From Oscillospiraceae bacterium (GTDB lineage Bacteria; Bacillota; Clostridia; Oscillospirales; JAAYXM01), in contig JAFQSU010000046.1 in the NCBI GenBank assembly GCA_017409405.1, forward strand, positions 1 through 64,000: DNA of 64,000 bases, written 5' to 3'. The first letter of the stretch is position 1; every line of letters begins with the position of its first letter. The notes beneath the pieces were generated by a model. That model was not told the origin of the DNA. It searched no databases and saw only the letters and a list, made by a program, of their open reading frames with translations. Shown in pieces: positions 24,001 to 33,758 of the stretch. The position numbers and the translations under genes are program-made.

Positions 24001-24171
24001 CTATATTTCATCGTCACCGCTTTCCCATGCTGCTGCAACACCGTCAGAACCGAACACCATTCCGAGAAAGATGAATGCAAGAAGAACGGGAACGCCGAGC
24101 CTGCTGGATATTCTGTTAAAAATAACGCAGAGAAGGATTATAACTGCGCCGAGCAGTAAATATAATTCCAA
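24001..24171 (-). pseudogene. N-terminal fragment of a K+/H+ antiporter
   Basis: A 56-codon frame opens with TTG at 24171 after GGAGG. The first 43 residues (MELYLLLGAVIILLCVIFNR, then SSRLGVPVLLAFIFLGMVFG) match the start of CPA-type potassium/proton antiporters of about 450-550 residues. The frame then ends with an unrelated acidic tail (WESGDDEI) and a stop. Only the first two membrane segments remain. It is most likely a truncated remnant; a small functional membrane protein cannot be excluded since the ribosome site is intact. Confidence 0.65.
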
Positions 24172-24241
24172 GAAAAAAACCTCCGATTGTAATTTCCTTA
24201 TAAATAATAACATATTTTTTTGTCGCTTTCAACGTAAGGGG

Positions 24242-24271
24242 GTTACAATTTTTTGTCATTTGGTGTATAAT
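24242..24271 (+). promoter_or_regulatory. Promoter of the alcohol dehydrogenase gene
   Basis: GTTACA (24242-24247), 18 bases and TATAAT (24266-24271) lie 34 bases before the start codon. Confidence 0.65.
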
Positions 24272-24305
24272 ACAAGAAAAAGTATACTGCAGAGGAGTGA
24301 ATTTT

Positions 24306-25403
24306 ATGACAAACCTCTTTTTTAACCCGGTAAAGGTAATTTCCGGCCGTGGCTGTGTTGGCTCTTTCGACTGGCGGTCTCTCGGCAAAAAATGCATGGT
24401 CGTGTGCGGCGAACGCTCCGCAAGACTTTCCGGCGCTCTTGACGATTTAAAGACAGCCCTCTCGGCGGCAGGTATTGCAGTGGCAGTATTTGACAAGGTT
24501 GAGCAGAATCCGTCTGTGGAGACCTGCTTTGCCGCAGGTGCGGCTGCGCGTGAGTTCAAGGCAGATTTCATCGCAGGCATCGGCGGCGGTTCACCGCTTG
24601 ATGCTGCAAAGGCGGCGGCATATTTTGCCGCAAATGCCCACCTGAATGTTGATACGCTGTACGACGGTGAGTGCAAGAGCTCTCCTTTGCCCGTTGTCGC
24701 AATCCCCACAACCGCAGGTACGGGCAGTGAGGTTACTCAGTATGCCGTGCTGACGTATCATAAAATTCAGAACAAGAAAACGCTGAAAACACCGTCAATT
24801 TTCCCCGTTGCCGCCTTGCTTGATGCTGAATATACCGTAACTCTGCCTCAGAGCGTTACGAATGCGACGGCGGTGGATGCGCTTTGCCATGCGATAGAAG
24901 GATATCTTTCAAAGAGCGCAACCCCTGTTTCCGATGCGCTTGCGGAAAAGGCAATTTTCTATATGGGCAGAGGGCTTCGTTCCCTTGCTGACGGCAGACT
25001 CGATTATAACCTGCGTGAAAGGCTTCTTTGCGGCTCAATGCTTGCCGGAATGGTCATCTCGGTGACGGGCACTTCTTTTGTGCATTCCTTCGGGTATCCG
25101 CTCACTTATTTTGAAGGGCTCTCACACGGCGAGGCGAATGCGTATTTTCTCTCCGATTTTCTTTTTTACAGCGCACGTGTCGCAGAGGATAAGGTCAACC
25201 GCATATATCGCCTGTGCGGCGTAAGAAGCAATGAGGAATTCCGCTCACTTATTGAGGGTGCTGTTCCGTGTGACAGAAAGTTCGACCGAGATGCTGTTAT
25301 GAAGTATTCGCGCATCGGCGGCGGTGGCAGCAGCGTCAACCGAGGACTGTATGAACCGACACCGGATGATGTATACAATATGTATAAAAAGTACATAGTA
25401 TAA
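24306..25403 (+). CDS. Iron-containing alcohol dehydrogenase family protein
   Basis: A 365-residue group III (Fe-ADH) oxidoreductase. The NAD-binding segment is GIGGGSPLDAAKAAA (about residues 95-110), followed by IPTTAGTGSEVTQYAV. The metal site is visible as VDALCHAIEGYLS and, further on, FVHSFGYPLT and GLSHGEAN. It probably reduces an aldehyde to an alcohol with NAD(P)H in fermentation, though the substrate is open. I chose the ATG at 24306, with GAGGAG 8 bases upstream. Single gene with its own promoter and terminator. Confidence 0.9.
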   Translation: MTNLFFNPVKVISGRGCVGSFDWRSLGKKCMVVCGERSARLSGALDDLKTALSAAGIAVAVFDKVEQNPSVETCFAAGAAAREFKADFIAGIGGGSPLDAAKAAAYFAANAHLNVDTLYDGECKSSPLPVVAIPTTAGTGSEVTQYAVLTYHKIQNKKTLKTPSIFPVAALLDAEYTVTLPQSVTNATAVDALCHAIEGYLSKSATPVSDALAEKAIFYMGRGLRSLADGRLDYNLRERLLCGSMLAGMVISVTGTSFVHSFGYPLTYFEGLSHGEANAYFLSDFLFYSARVAEDKVNRIYRLCGVRSNEEFRSLIEGAVPCDRKFDRDAVMKYSRIGGGGSSVNRGLYEPTPDDVYNMYKKYIV

Positions 25404-25411
25404 CAAAAAGC

Positions 25412-25442
25412 AAACAACCGATGCGTTACGCATCGGTTGTTT
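25412..25442. terminator. Bidirectional terminator
   Basis: AAACAACCGATGCG and CGCATCGGTTGTTT form a 14-base stem between the converging alcohol dehydrogenase and lipoprotein genes. A and T runs flank both sides; the 3' arm overlaps the end of the lipoprotein gene. Confidence 0.85.
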
Positions 25443-26007
25443 TGTCTGAATAATCCTGTGGAATGCCGCTGCCGTCATATCTTATTCTGCGGCTAAAGCT
25501 TCCGTCGCCGTCATATTCATTTATAAAGTATTCCACGAGCTCATTGCTTTTGTTATACCGCTCTGTTTTTATATGCCTGCCGTCATCGTCGTAATGATAT
25601 AAGCCGCTCATAACAGTGTTTGAGTGTTCACCGTCAGAGGAATATATATGTTCCTGTGTTTTTCTGCCGTTTTTATCATACTCGTAGCTGATATAACCAA
25701 GCTGAACTCCGTCTGCGTTTAAGAAGGTGACTGTGTTTTCCCGTTCAAATATATCGAGTCCCACGACAAGAGTACCGATAAAATCAAAGTCTTCAGTTCC
25801 TTCAATTCTTTTATATCTGTTCCAAATAAGCATACTTTTTTCTGAAGCTTCGGGTTGATACTCCAAATATTCAATAAGGATGTTATCCATATTGTAGATG
25901 TTTAACTTTTCAGCAGGTGTTTGTCGGTCTGCCCCTCCGTCCGTTTTGCATGAGGCAAGCAAAAGTGTGAGAATAAATACAAACAAAAATGCAGATGTTC
26001 TTTTCAT
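25426..26007 (-). CDS. Lipoprotein with YD-like repeats
   Basis: A 193-residue exported lipoprotein. The signal peptide ends in a lipobox, LLASC (Cys about 20). The rest contains several aromatic/Asp-Gly units (ISYEYDKNGRKTQEHIY, YHYDDDGRHIKTERY, INEYDGDGSFSRRIRYDGSG) that resemble the YD repeats of RHS-type beta-cage proteins. They are too few here to form a cage. The function is unknown. It follows gmk by 12 bases with GGAGG before its ATG and is probably cotranscribed with it. Confidence 0.75.
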   Translation of the reverse strand: MKRTSAFLFVFILTLLLASCKTDGGADRQTPAEKLNIYNMDNILIEYLEYQPEASEKSMLIWNRYKRIEGTEDFDFIGTLVVGLDIFERENTVTFLNADGVQLGYISYEYDKNGRKTQEHIYSSDGEHSNTVMSGLYHYDDDGRHIKTERYNKSNELVEYFINEYDGDGSFSRRIRYDGSGIPQDYSDKTTDA

Positions 26008-26019
26008 GACAACCTCCGA

Positions 26020-26583
26020 CTATATTGAGAGACTCAGTCCACGCTTTTCCGTTTCTTCTTTGAGGATTTCACGTATAACTCTCAGCGTGTCTTCCATTTT
26101 ATCATTTACGAGAACATAGTCGTAATTTTTTGACATTTCTTCTTCGTATTCGTATCTGCGGAGACGAAGCTCGATATCCTTCTCTCCTCTGCCGATAAGA
26201 CGCTCACGAAGCTGCTCTTTGCTTTTCGGCTTTAAGTATATTGCAACGACATCCGGGAGAAGCTTTTTGAGATTGAGCGTACCCTCAACATCAATATCCT
26301 TTATGAGGATTTTCCCCTCGGCTGTTTTTTCTTCCAGAATCTTACGGCTTGAACCGTACATGTTCCCGTGAATCAGGCATGTTTCAAGCATCTCACCGCG
26401 CTCGACCATTGCATTGAATTCATCGAGGGTTACGAAGTAATAGGGCTTTCCCTGCTCCTCTCCCGGACGCATGGCACGGGTTGAAACCGTCGTCATAAGA
26501 GCGAGGTTATTATATTCTGCGAGAAGCTCGTTTATAATTGTATTTTTGCCGACACCGGCACTTCCTGACATGATGATAAGCAT
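26020..26583 (-). CDS. gmk: Guanylate kinase
   Basis: A 187-residue kinase that phosphorylates GMP to GDP. The P-loop is SGSAGVGKNT (usually SGPSGVGKxT), and the GMP-binding region is STRAMRPGEEQGKPYYFVTLDEF, with the lid region around RGEKDIELRLRRYEYE. The length is slightly short (205 is common) but all motifs are present. It is the first gene of a two-gene leftward unit with the lipoprotein. It is divergent from the phosphoglycerate mutase gene. Confidence 0.93.
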   Translation of the reverse strand: MLIIMSGSAGVGKNTIINELLAEYNNLALMTTVSTRAMRPGEEQGKPYYFVTLDEFNAMVERGEMLETCLIHGNMYGSSRKILEEKTAEGKILIKDIDVEGTLNLKKLLPDVVAIYLKPKSKEQLRERLIGRGEKDIELRLRRYEYEEEMSKNYDYVLVNDKMEDTLRVIREILKEETEKRGLSLSI

Positions 26584-26615
26584 GTGTACACCCCATATTA
26601 TATTTTATAGAGTAT

Positions 26616-26644
26616 ATGATACATTATTTTTGCGTTCAAATCAA
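26616..26644 (-). promoter_or_regulatory. Promoter of gmk
   Basis: On the minus strand, TTGATT (26644-26639), 17 bases and TATCAT (26621-26616), 33 bases before the start codon. Confidence 0.6.
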
Positions 26645-26653
26645 GCTAAACTG

Positions 26654-26682
26654 TTGATTTTTAATATTTATGATGATATACT
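26654..26682 (+). promoter_or_regulatory. Promoter of the phosphoglycerate mutase operon
   Basis: TTGATT (26654-26659), 17 bases and TATACT (26677-26682), about 50 bases before the start codon. It diverges from the gmk promoter, with the two -35 boxes 9 bases apart. Confidence 0.65.
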
Positions 26683-26732
26683 TAAGTGTAATTATATTGG
26701 GTTATTATGTCCTGATTGATAGGAGGTTACAT

Positions 26733-27941
26733 ATGAAGTATTTTGTTATGCTCGGCGACGGTATGGCAGACCGTCCGATACCCGGGCTTTCGGGCAAGAC
26801 TCCGCTTGGTGCGGCAAACAAGCCCACGATGGACTACATTTCCGAAAACGGTGAGCTGGGTCTTACAAACACACTGTTTGAGGGTATGCCTACGGGCAGT
26901 GATATAGCCAATCTCTGTGTGTTCGGCTACGACCCGAAGAAGTACTACACGGGAAGAAGTCCGATAGAGGCACTGGGCTTAAAGATAGCACTTCGTGAGG
27001 ATGACACGGTTTTCCGCTTAAATCTTGTCAGCATCTCAACGGACGGAGAGTTTGAAAACAAGACGATGCTCGACCACAGCTCGGATAAAATTACAAACGA
27101 AGAGGCATATGAGCTTCTTGACGCAATAAAAGAGCGCTTTGCAACTGAGAACAGAAGCTTTTACAGAGGTGTCAGCTACCGCCACATCATGATATGGCGC
27201 GGCATTGACTACGGCTACACAATGATGCCGCCTCACGACATTCTCGGTCAGTGCATAAAAGAGCATTTACCGGCAGGTCCTTACGGTGCCGAGGTGCTTG
27301 CCATGATGAAGGAAAGCTACGAGCTTTTAATGGCGCATCCGGTAAACATTGCGAGAATGGAAAAGGGGCTTCGCCCTGCAAACTGCATATGGCTCTGGGG
27401 TGAGGGCACAAAGCCGGCACTTTCAAGCTTTCCGCAAGAGCATGGCGTTTCGGGTGCGGTAGTCACCGCAGTTCCGCTCATAACGGGGCTTGCTTACGGC
27501 ATCGGTCTTGATACCTATGAGGTTGAGGGTGCAACGGGCGATTATTACACAAACTATGACGGAAAGGCGGAAGCCTGCATAAAGGCTTTCCGTGACGGTC
27601 ACGATTTTGTGTTCTGCCATGTTGAAGCGCCGGACGAATGCGGCCACGACGGCGACTGTGAGCTGAAGATTAAGTCCATTGAGTGCATTGATGAAAAGAT
27701 TCTTGCTCCGGTAAAAAAATATCTCGATGATTGCGGAGAGGATTTCCGTATTCTGCTCATGCCGGACCACCCCACGCCGATTGAGGCGAGAACGCATGTC
27801 ATAGCTGCAGTTCCGTACGTCATATACGGCAAGGGTATTGATAAAAAAAGCGGACTTCCGTATACAGAGGAAGCCGCAGAAAAGAGCGGAAGCTTCATTC
27901 CGCAGGCATACAGCATTATGAGCCGGTTTATTTCGGAATAG
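26733..27941 (+). CDS. apgM: Phosphoglycerate mutase, cofactor-independent, archaeal type
   Basis: A 402-residue member of the alkaline-phosphatase superfamily that interconverts 3- and 2-phosphoglycerate in glycolysis. Metal-site motifs are LGDGMADRP (residues 6-14), the nucleophile region MPTGSDIANLCVFGYDP and, near the end, HVEAPDECGHDG and MPDHPTPIEARTH. It is clearly the short archaeal-type ApgM, not the 510-residue GpmI. The ATG at 26733 has AGGAGG 6 bases upstream. It is followed closely by proS. Confidence 0.93.
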   Translation: MKYFVMLGDGMADRPIPGLSGKTPLGAANKPTMDYISENGELGLTNTLFEGMPTGSDIANLCVFGYDPKKYYTGRSPIEALGLKIALREDDTVFRLNLVSISTDGEFENKTMLDHSSDKITNEEAYELLDAIKERFATENRSFYRGVSYRHIMIWRGIDYGYTMMPPHDILGQCIKEHLPAGPYGAEVLAMMKESYELLMAHPVNIARMEKGLRPANCIWLWGEGTKPALSSFPQEHGVSGAVVTAVPLITGLAYGIGLDTYEVEGATGDYYTNYDGKAEACIKAFRDGHDFVFCHVEAPDECGHDGDCELKIKSIECIDEKILAPVKKYLDDCGEDFRILLMPDHPTPIEARTHVIAAVPYVIYGKGIDKKSGLPYTEEAAEKSGSFIPQAYSIMSRFISE

Positions 27942-27960
27942 GAAAGGATAAGTGATTTTA

Positions 27961-29397
27961 ATGGCAAACGATAAAAAAGTTGAACAGATAACCGATATGG
28001 AGGTTGACTTTGCCCAGTGGTTTACGGACGTATGCCGCAAGGCACAGCTTATTGACTATTCGTCGATAAAGGGCGTATTCATTTACCGTCCCTACGGTTA
28101 TGCCATCTGGGAAAACATACAGGCAGTTCTGGATAAGGAATTCAAAAAGCAGGGCGTTGAAAATGTCTATATGCCGCTTCTCATCCCCGAATCTCTGCTC
28201 CAGAAGGAGAAGGACCATGTTGAGGGCTTTGCTCCCGAATGTGCATGGGTCACGATGGGCGGCGTTGATAAGCTCGAAGAAAAATACGCTATCCGTCCGA
28301 CGTCCGAGACACTGTTTTGTGAGCATTTTGCGAATGTCCTGCAGTCACACCGTGATCTTCCGATGAAGTATAACCAGTGGTGCAGTGTTCTCCGTTGGGA
28401 AAAGACGTCACGTCCTTTCCTTCGTCACCGTGAGTTCTTGTGGCAGGAGGGTCACACCATCCACGCCACCGCAGAGGAGGCAAAGGAGTTTACTGAAACG
28501 ATGCTGGGCGTCTATGCCGATTTCTGTGAAAACGTGCTTGCTATGCCCGTAACTCGCGGACAGAAGACGGAAAAGGAAAAGTTCAAGGGTGCCGAGGCAA
28601 CCTACACAATAGAGTGCATGATGCATGACCGCAAGGCACTGCAGGCAGGAACCTCCCACTACTTCGGCGACGGCTTTGCAAAGGCATTTGAGATAGAGTT
28701 TGCCGATAAAAACAATCAGAAGACCAACCCCCACGAGACCTCATGGGGTGTTTCAACTCGCCTCATCGGCGGCATCATCATGACACACGGCGATAACAAC
28801 GGCCTTGTTCTTCCGCCGAAGATTGCTCCGATTCAGGCTGTCATCATCCCGATTGCCGCACATAAGGGTGGTGTGCTTGAGTCAGCAGATAAGCTTCTTG
28901 AAACGCTCACCGATGCAGGTATCCGTGTAAAGTGCGACACGTCAGACAACTCTGCCGGCTGGAAGTTTGCCGAGTATGAGATGAAGGGCGTTCCCGTAAG
29001 AATAGAGCTCGGTCCGCGCGATATCGAGGCAGGTCAGTGCGTTCTTGTTTCCCGTGTAACACGTGAGAAGAAGATTGTAAAGCTCGATAACATCGTTGAA
29101 GAAATAAACACAGCGCTTTCCGAGGTTCACACAGCACTCTTTGAAAAGGCTCTCAAAAACCGTGAAGAGCACACCTACACTGCAACAACGTTTGAAGAGA
29201 TGAAGGAAATTGCCGCAACAAAGACGGGCTTTGTAAAAACAATGTGGTGCGGAGAGACCGAATGTGAAATGCGCGTCAAGGAAGAGGCAGGCATGACCAG
29301 CCGCTGCATCCCATTCCGGCAGGAGCACCTTTCGGATGTATGCCCCATCTGCGGCAAGCCTGCAAAGCACATGATTTACTGGGGCGTTGCATACTAA
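27961..29397 (+). CDS. proS: Prolyl-tRNA synthetase, archaeal/eukaryote type
   Basis: A 478-residue class II synthetase that charges tRNA-Pro. Motif 2 is seen as [20 protein letters not shown] and motif 3 as [20 protein letters not shown]. It lacks the inserted editing domain of the bacterial type and has the C-terminal zinc-type domain ([25 protein letters not shown]), ending in the characteristic Tyr (WGVAY). It starts 19 bases after apgM, with GGAAAGG upstream. No T-box leader is present in that gap. Confidence 0.95.
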   Translation: MANDKKVEQITDMEVDFAQWFTDVCRKAQLIDYSSIKGVFIYRPYGYAIWENIQAVLDKEFKKQGVENVYMPLLIPESLLQKEKDHVEGFAPECAWVTMGGVDKLEEKYAIRPTSETLFCEHFANVLQSHRDLPMKYNQWCSVLRWEKTSRPFLRHREFLWQEGHTIHATAEEAKEFTETMLGVYADFCENVLAMPVTRGQKTEKEKFKGAEATYTIECMMHDRKALQAGTSHYFGDGFAKAFEIEFADKNNQKTNPHETSWGVSTRLIGGIIMTHGDNNGLVLPPKIAPIQAVIIPIAAHKGGVLESADKLLETLTDAGIRVKCDTSDNSAGWKFAEYEMKGVPVRIELGPRDIEAGQCVLVSRVTREKKIVKLDNIVEEINTALSEVHTALFEKALKNREEHTYTATTFEEMKEIAATKTGFVKTMWCGETECEMRVKEEAGMTSRCIPFRQEHLSDVCPICGKPAKHMIYWGVAY

Positions 29398-29445
29398 GCT
29401 GACGCTTTCGATGAAATTCAAACTCAAAAGCTAAGGAGTTTTCCC

Positions 29446-31212
29446 ATGTCTACATTAAAGAACAAACTGTCGGCGATTGTAAAAGAAGCTTTCGCCGCTG
29501 CAGGATATGATAAAGAACTCGGTGCGGTTACTTTTTCTGACCGTCCCGACCTTTGCCAGTTTCAGTGCAACGGTGCGCTGACAGGTGCAAAAATCCACAG
29601 AAAAAGCCCTATGATGATTGCAAATGACGTTCTTGCGATTCTGTCATCAAACGAAATATTCAAGAGCGTAAATGTTGCACCGCCGGGATTTATCAATATG
29701 ATTCTCTCGGATGAGTTTATCGCACAGAAAGCAAGGGAAATGGCGGAGAGTGACCGTCTCGCCCTTCCGCTCATGGAAAAGGAAACGATTGTCGTTGATT
29801 ACGGCGGTCCCAATGTCGCAAAGCCGCTTCATGTCGGTCATCTGCGTGCCGCCATTATCGGTGAAACATTAAAGCGTCTTGCAAGATTTCTCGGTCATAA
29901 CGTCATAGGCGATGTGCATCTCGGTGACTGGGGTCTCCAGATGGGTCTCATCATTTCCGAGCTTGAGCGCATCCGTCCCGAGCTTTGCTACTTTGACGAA
30001 AGCTTTACCGGAAAGTACCCGGAAGAATCTCCGGTAACCATAGACGACCTTTCAAAGCTTTATCCCGAGGCGAGCGCACGTTCAAAAACGGATGAAGAAT
30101 TCAAAGCCCGTGCCATGCGTGCCACCTTTGACCTTCAGAGAGGAAGAAGGGGCTATGTGGCACTTTGGAAAAAGTTTCTTGAGGTATCCGTTGCAGACCT
30201 TAGGCGCAGCTATGCACGTCTCGGTGTCGAGTTTGACATGTGGCTCGGCGAGAGCGATGCTGACCCCTATGTAGCACCGCTTCTCAAGATTCTTGAGGAG
30301 AAGAAGCTCACTTACTTGAGCGACAGCGCACTCATTGCAGATGTCGCCGAGGAAAGCGACGACGAGCCGATGCCGCCCATCATAATCAGCAAAAGCGACG
30401 GCAGCCAGCTCTACGCCACAACCGACCTTGCAACGATAATTCAGAGAATGGCGGATTTCGACCCGTCCGAAATATGGTATGTTGTTGACAGCCGTCAGTC
30501 CATGCACTTCAAGCAGGTGTTCCGTCTTGCCAAAAAGGCAGAGCTTGTAAAGGAAGCTACCGAGCTTCATCACGTAGGCTTCGGCACGATGAACGGAAGC
30601 GACGGAAAGCCGTACAAAACCCGTGAGGGTGGCGTTATGAGCCTGTCCGTGCTTATAGAAACGGCAAAGTCTGCCGCAAAGGAACGCATAGATTCATCGG
30701 AAACCGCCAAAAATCTGTCCGAGTCTGAGCGTGATGCGATTGCGGAGAAGGTGGGCATCGCCGCCATCAAGTTCGGTGACCTCATCAACCACCGCTTGCG
30801 CGACTATATTTTTGATTTGAACCGTTTCCTCTCAACAGAAGGAAAAACGGGTCCGTATCTGCAGTATACGGTTGTCCGCATAACCTCACTTCTTGCAAAG
30901 GCGCAGGAAGCAGGTGCTATGCCCGGCGAGCTTATTGCTCCCGAAAGTGATACCGAGCGTGAGCTCCTCATAAAGCTCTTCTCGGTGGGCGACGTTCTTC
31001 TCCGTGCGTTTGACGATAAGGCACCGAATGCTGTCTGCGAGGTAATGTTTGATATTGCAGGTCTTTTCAACAGATTTTATTTTGAAAACAAAATTCTTGC
31101 AAATGAAAATGAAAAGCAGCGAGCCTCATGGCTTTCTGTCGTTGAGCTTGTCCGCAGAATGCTCCTCTTGCTTCTCGACATTTTCTCAACGGAAGTTCCT
31201 GATATAATGTAA
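29446..31212 (+). CDS. argS: Arginyl-tRNA synthetase
   Basis: A 588-residue class I synthetase that charges tRNA-Arg. In order: N-terminal additional domain, the HIGH signature as HVGHLRAAIIG (about residue 130), the Rossmann core, and the C-terminal anticodon domain with LQYTVVRITSLLAK. The KMSKS region is replaced by KPYKTREGGVMSL, as is usual in ArgRS. It is 48 bases downstream of proS and probably in the same transcript, with AAGGAG before the ATG. Confidence 0.95.
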   Translation: MSTLKNKLSAIVKEAFAAAGYDKELGAVTFSDRPDLCQFQCNGALTGAKIHRKSPMMIANDVLAILSSNEIFKSVNVAPPGFINMILSDEFIAQKAREMAESDRLALPLMEKETIVVDYGGPNVAKPLHVGHLRAAIIGETLKRLARFLGHNVIGDVHLGDWGLQMGLIISELERIRPELCYFDESFTGKYPEESPVTIDDLSKLYPEASARSKTDEEFKARAMRATFDLQRGRRGYVALWKKFLEVSVADLRRSYARLGVEFDMWLGESDADPYVAPLLKILEEKKLTYLSDSALIADVAEESDDEPMPPIIISKSDGSQLYATTDLATIIQRMADFDPSEIWYVVDSRQSMHFKQVFRLAKKAELVKEATELHHVGFGTMNGSDGKPYKTREGGVMSLSVLIETAKSAAKERIDSSETAKNLSESERDAIAEKVGIAAIKFGDLINHRLRDYIFDLNRFLSTEGKTGPYLQYTVVRITSLLAKAQEAGAMPGELIAPESDTERELLIKLFSVGDVLLRAFDDKAPNAVCEVMFDIAGLFNRFYFENKILANENEKQRASWLSVVELVRRMLLLLLDIFSTEVPDIM

Positions 31213-31252
31213 GGTGTAAGCCTTTTCGTCAGTTGTTGAAGGTGAGCTATCC

Positions 31253-32611
31253 ATGAACAATTCAAACACAATTTCACAACCGATGTTCTCTCCGCGTGCG
31301 CTTGTAGCTCTTGCAGTTCCGATTGTCCTCGACGCACTGCTTGCAATTGCCGCAGGTCTTGTTGACTCTGCGATGGTATCAAGCGCAGGTGAGGCGGCGG
31401 TTTCCGCAATTTCTCTTGTTGACTCATTGAACATCATGTTTATTCTGCTGTTCAATGCAGTTACGACGGGAGGCGTTGTAGTCACTTCCCAGTATATAGG
31501 AAGCCGCGATATCGACAAGGCAAGGACGAGTGCCAATCAGCTCCTTTACGGCTCAACGGCAATCGCAACGGTGCTTATGCTTTCGCTACTGTGCTTTATC
31601 CCACAGGTTATAAGCCTTGTATACGGGCGCATAGATGCGGCGGTTTTTGAAAACGCAAAGAGCTATTTCTTCTGGACGCTGCTTGGGTATCCGTTTTTTG
31701 CGGTGGGCAGCTCATGCACTGCGCTTTTGCGTGCCCAGGCAAAGAGCGCCGCGGCTCTCTGGCTTACGGGTGCGGTTAATATTTTAAACGTAATAGGAAA
31801 CGCCTTACTCATTTACGGCTTTGACCTCGGTGTTGCCGGCGCCGCCATTTCAACGACCTTTTCCCGTGTCATCTGGGCAGTAGTGGGACTTTTGATGCTT
31901 CACAACAAGTCACTGCAGGTTCATTTTGAAAAGCTTCTGAATCTCCGTCTTGATATGGACATAATGAAAAGAGTTATGACTATAGGAGGTGCAAACGGTC
32001 TTGAAAACGGTCTTTTCCAGATGGGCAAAATACTCGTCGCAAGCCTTGTTTCGTCGTTCGGAACAATCGCTATTGCCGCAAATTCCGTTGCAAACACACT
32101 GTGCAACATAGGCTGGACGACAATAGGCTCATTCGGTACCGTACTTCTCACCGTTGTGGGGCAGTGTATGGGTGCCCGTGAGGTAGAGCAGGCAAAGCGG
32201 TATACCAAAAAAATTGTAAATTTCTGCATAATACTTACCGTTGTTCTGTTCGGAAGTGTATTCCTTTTCAGAAATCAGCTTGTCAGCATATTCGACTTCG
32301 GCAAGGAAGCTCTTGATGCGTCGGCATATATTACGGGCGCAGGTGCACTGCTTACGATTTGTTCCGTGTATGCGTGGTCATTCGTTCCCGTTGCGGCATA
32401 CAGAGCCGCAGGCGATACAAAATATGCCGTAGTCCTCGCCGTAAGCTCCATGTTTACATTCCGTGTAGGACTGTCATATGTTCTCGGTCACTTTTTGCAG
32501 ATGGGTCTCATCGGTGTGTGGATAGGCATGTGGGCAGACTGGACGTGCCGCACCGTATTTAATTATTTCCGTTTCCGAAACGGAAAATGGCTTACGAAAA
32601 AGGTTATATAA
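31253..32611 (+). CDS. MATE-family efflux transporter
   Basis: A 452-residue inner-membrane exporter with about 12 membrane segments in two related halves. Typical features are the early LVDSAMVSSAGEAAVSAISL and, in the second half, IAANSVANTLCNIGWTTIGSFGTVLLTVVGQCMG. It exports cationic compounds using a Na+ or H+ gradient; the substrate is unknown. It begins 40 bases after argS and is followed by a hairpin terminator. Confidence 0.9.
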   Translation: MNNSNTISQPMFSPRALVALAVPIVLDALLAIAAGLVDSAMVSSAGEAAVSAISLVDSLNIMFILLFNAVTTGGVVVTSQYIGSRDIDKARTSANQLLYGSTAIATVLMLSLLCFIPQVISLVYGRIDAAVFENAKSYFFWTLLGYPFFAVGSSCTALLRAQAKSAAALWLTGAVNILNVIGNALLIYGFDLGVAGAAISTTFSRVIWAVVGLLMLHNKSLQVHFEKLLNLRLDMDIMKRVMTIGGANGLENGLFQMGKILVASLVSSFGTIAIAANSVANTLCNIGWTTIGSFGTVLLTVVGQCMGAREVEQAKRYTKKIVNFCIILTVVLFGSVFLFRNQLVSIFDFGKEALDASAYITGAGALLTICSVYAWSFVPVAAYRAAGDTKYAVVLAVSSMFTFRVGLSYVLGHFLQMGLIGVWIGMWADWTCRTVFNYFRFRNGKWLTKKVI

Positions 32612-32638
32612 TTTTAAAATGTTTTACAGTAAATTTTT

Positions 32639-32664
32639 GCGATGCGCGAAATCTCGCGCACCGC
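32639..32664 (+). terminator. Terminator after the MATE gene
   Basis: GCGATGCGCGA and TCGCGCACCGC form an 11-base stem with one mismatch and a 4-base loop, followed by ATTTTTTTA. Confidence 0.8.
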
Positions 32665-32757
32665 ATTTTTTTACAAGGAAAAACGGACTTTTTTTACCGA
32701 ATACGGCAAAATATCCGAAAAAAATTTGCGCAAATTAAACTCGGAAAGGAGGTAAAA

Positions 32758-33750
32758 ATGCAAAAAATTAAAAATTCATTCAATTTTTTTGCTGTTATAA
32801 TAATATGTTTTTCTCTTATAATAACAGCAGCGGCAACAGACTCACTTGTTCCTCTCGGTCACACAACGGGAATAAAGCTTGATGCCGGCGGCGCAATAGT
32901 CATAGGCATGTCCGAGGATGTTGACAGCAATCCGTGCAGAAGTGCGGGTATATCGGAAGGCGATGTAATCAAAAGCATAAACGGCAAAAGGGTTTACTCA
33001 AACAGCGACCTGAAGAATGCAGTCCTCGGATGTGAAGGAAATCCCCTTAAAATTGAGTATGTCAGGAACGGAAAAACCGAAACTGCGGAAGTGACTCCGA
33101 CAAAAAATGAAAGCGGCGAGTTCGTTCTCGGCATATGGATAAGGGACAGTATAGCAGGAATAGGAACTCTGACGTATTATGACCCCGAAACCCGAAAGTA
33201 CGGCGCACTCGGTCACGGCGTTTCCGACTCCGACACAAACCTTCTGATCCCGATAGAGCGCGGCTCTCTTATGAACTCAACCGTTGCAGGAGTAAAACGG
33301 GGATCTCCCGGAAACCCCGGTGAGCTTATCGGCGAATATGATTTGAGCCATGATTTTGCAGACATCAAAAAGAATACCGAGAGCGGAATTTTCGGTACCG
33401 TAAGCGACTTTTCGGCATTTGAAAATATGAAGACCTATCCGGTTGCAAAGCGTGAGGAAATCCACAGAGGAAAGGCAACTATACTGTCAAATCTCGAAGG
33501 CGATAAAATAGAAGAATATCAGATTGAAATAACGAGCATCTATTTTGACGGTGAAAAAACAAAGAATATGTTAATTCGTGCTACCGACCCGAGACTTATT
33601 GAAAAAACGGGCGGAATAGTAAGAGGAATGTCGGGCTCTCCCATATTGCAGGACGGAAAGATAGTTGGCGCCGTAACGCATGTCCTTGTTAACGACCCGA
33701 AAAAAGGATACGCAATTTTTATAGAAAATATGCTCTCTGAAGCGGCGTAA
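32758..33750 (+). CDS. spoIVB: SpoIVB-type sporulation serine peptidase
   Basis: A 330-residue secreted PDZ-protease of family S55. In spore formers it is made in the forespore and triggers sigma-K processing or spore maturation. Residues 1-26 form a signal or anchor. A PDZ domain follows (GGAIVIGMSEDVDSNPCRSA to about residue 120). The catalytic domain keeps the triad regions: GALGHGVSD (His), ATDPRLIEKTGGIVRGM (Asp) and MSGSPILQDGK (Ser). AAGGAGG lies 5 bases before the ATG. It is shorter than the Bacillus protein (about 425), mainly at the N-terminus. In most Clostridia spo0A follows directly; here three features intervene. Confidence 0.92.
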   Translation: MQKIKNSFNFFAVIIICFSLIITAAATDSLVPLGHTTGIKLDAGGAIVIGMSEDVDSNPCRSAGISEGDVIKSINGKRVYSNSDLKNAVLGCEGNPLKIEYVRNGKTETAEVTPTKNESGEFVLGIWIRDSIAGIGTLTYYDPETRKYGALGHGVSDSDTNLLIPIERGSLMNSTVAGVKRGSPGNPGELIGEYDLSHDFADIKKNTESGIFGTVSDFSAFENMKTYPVAKREEIHRGKATILSNLEGDKIEEYQIEITSIYFDGEKTKNMLIRATDPRLIEKTGGIVRGMSGSPILQDGKIVGAVTHVLVNDPKKGYAIFIENMLSEAA

Positions 33751-33758
33751 GGAATAAT

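Noticed and set aside
27942-29445. T-box leader for proS or argS
   Set aside because: The gaps upstream (19 and 48 bases) are too short for a T-box and contain no such elements.
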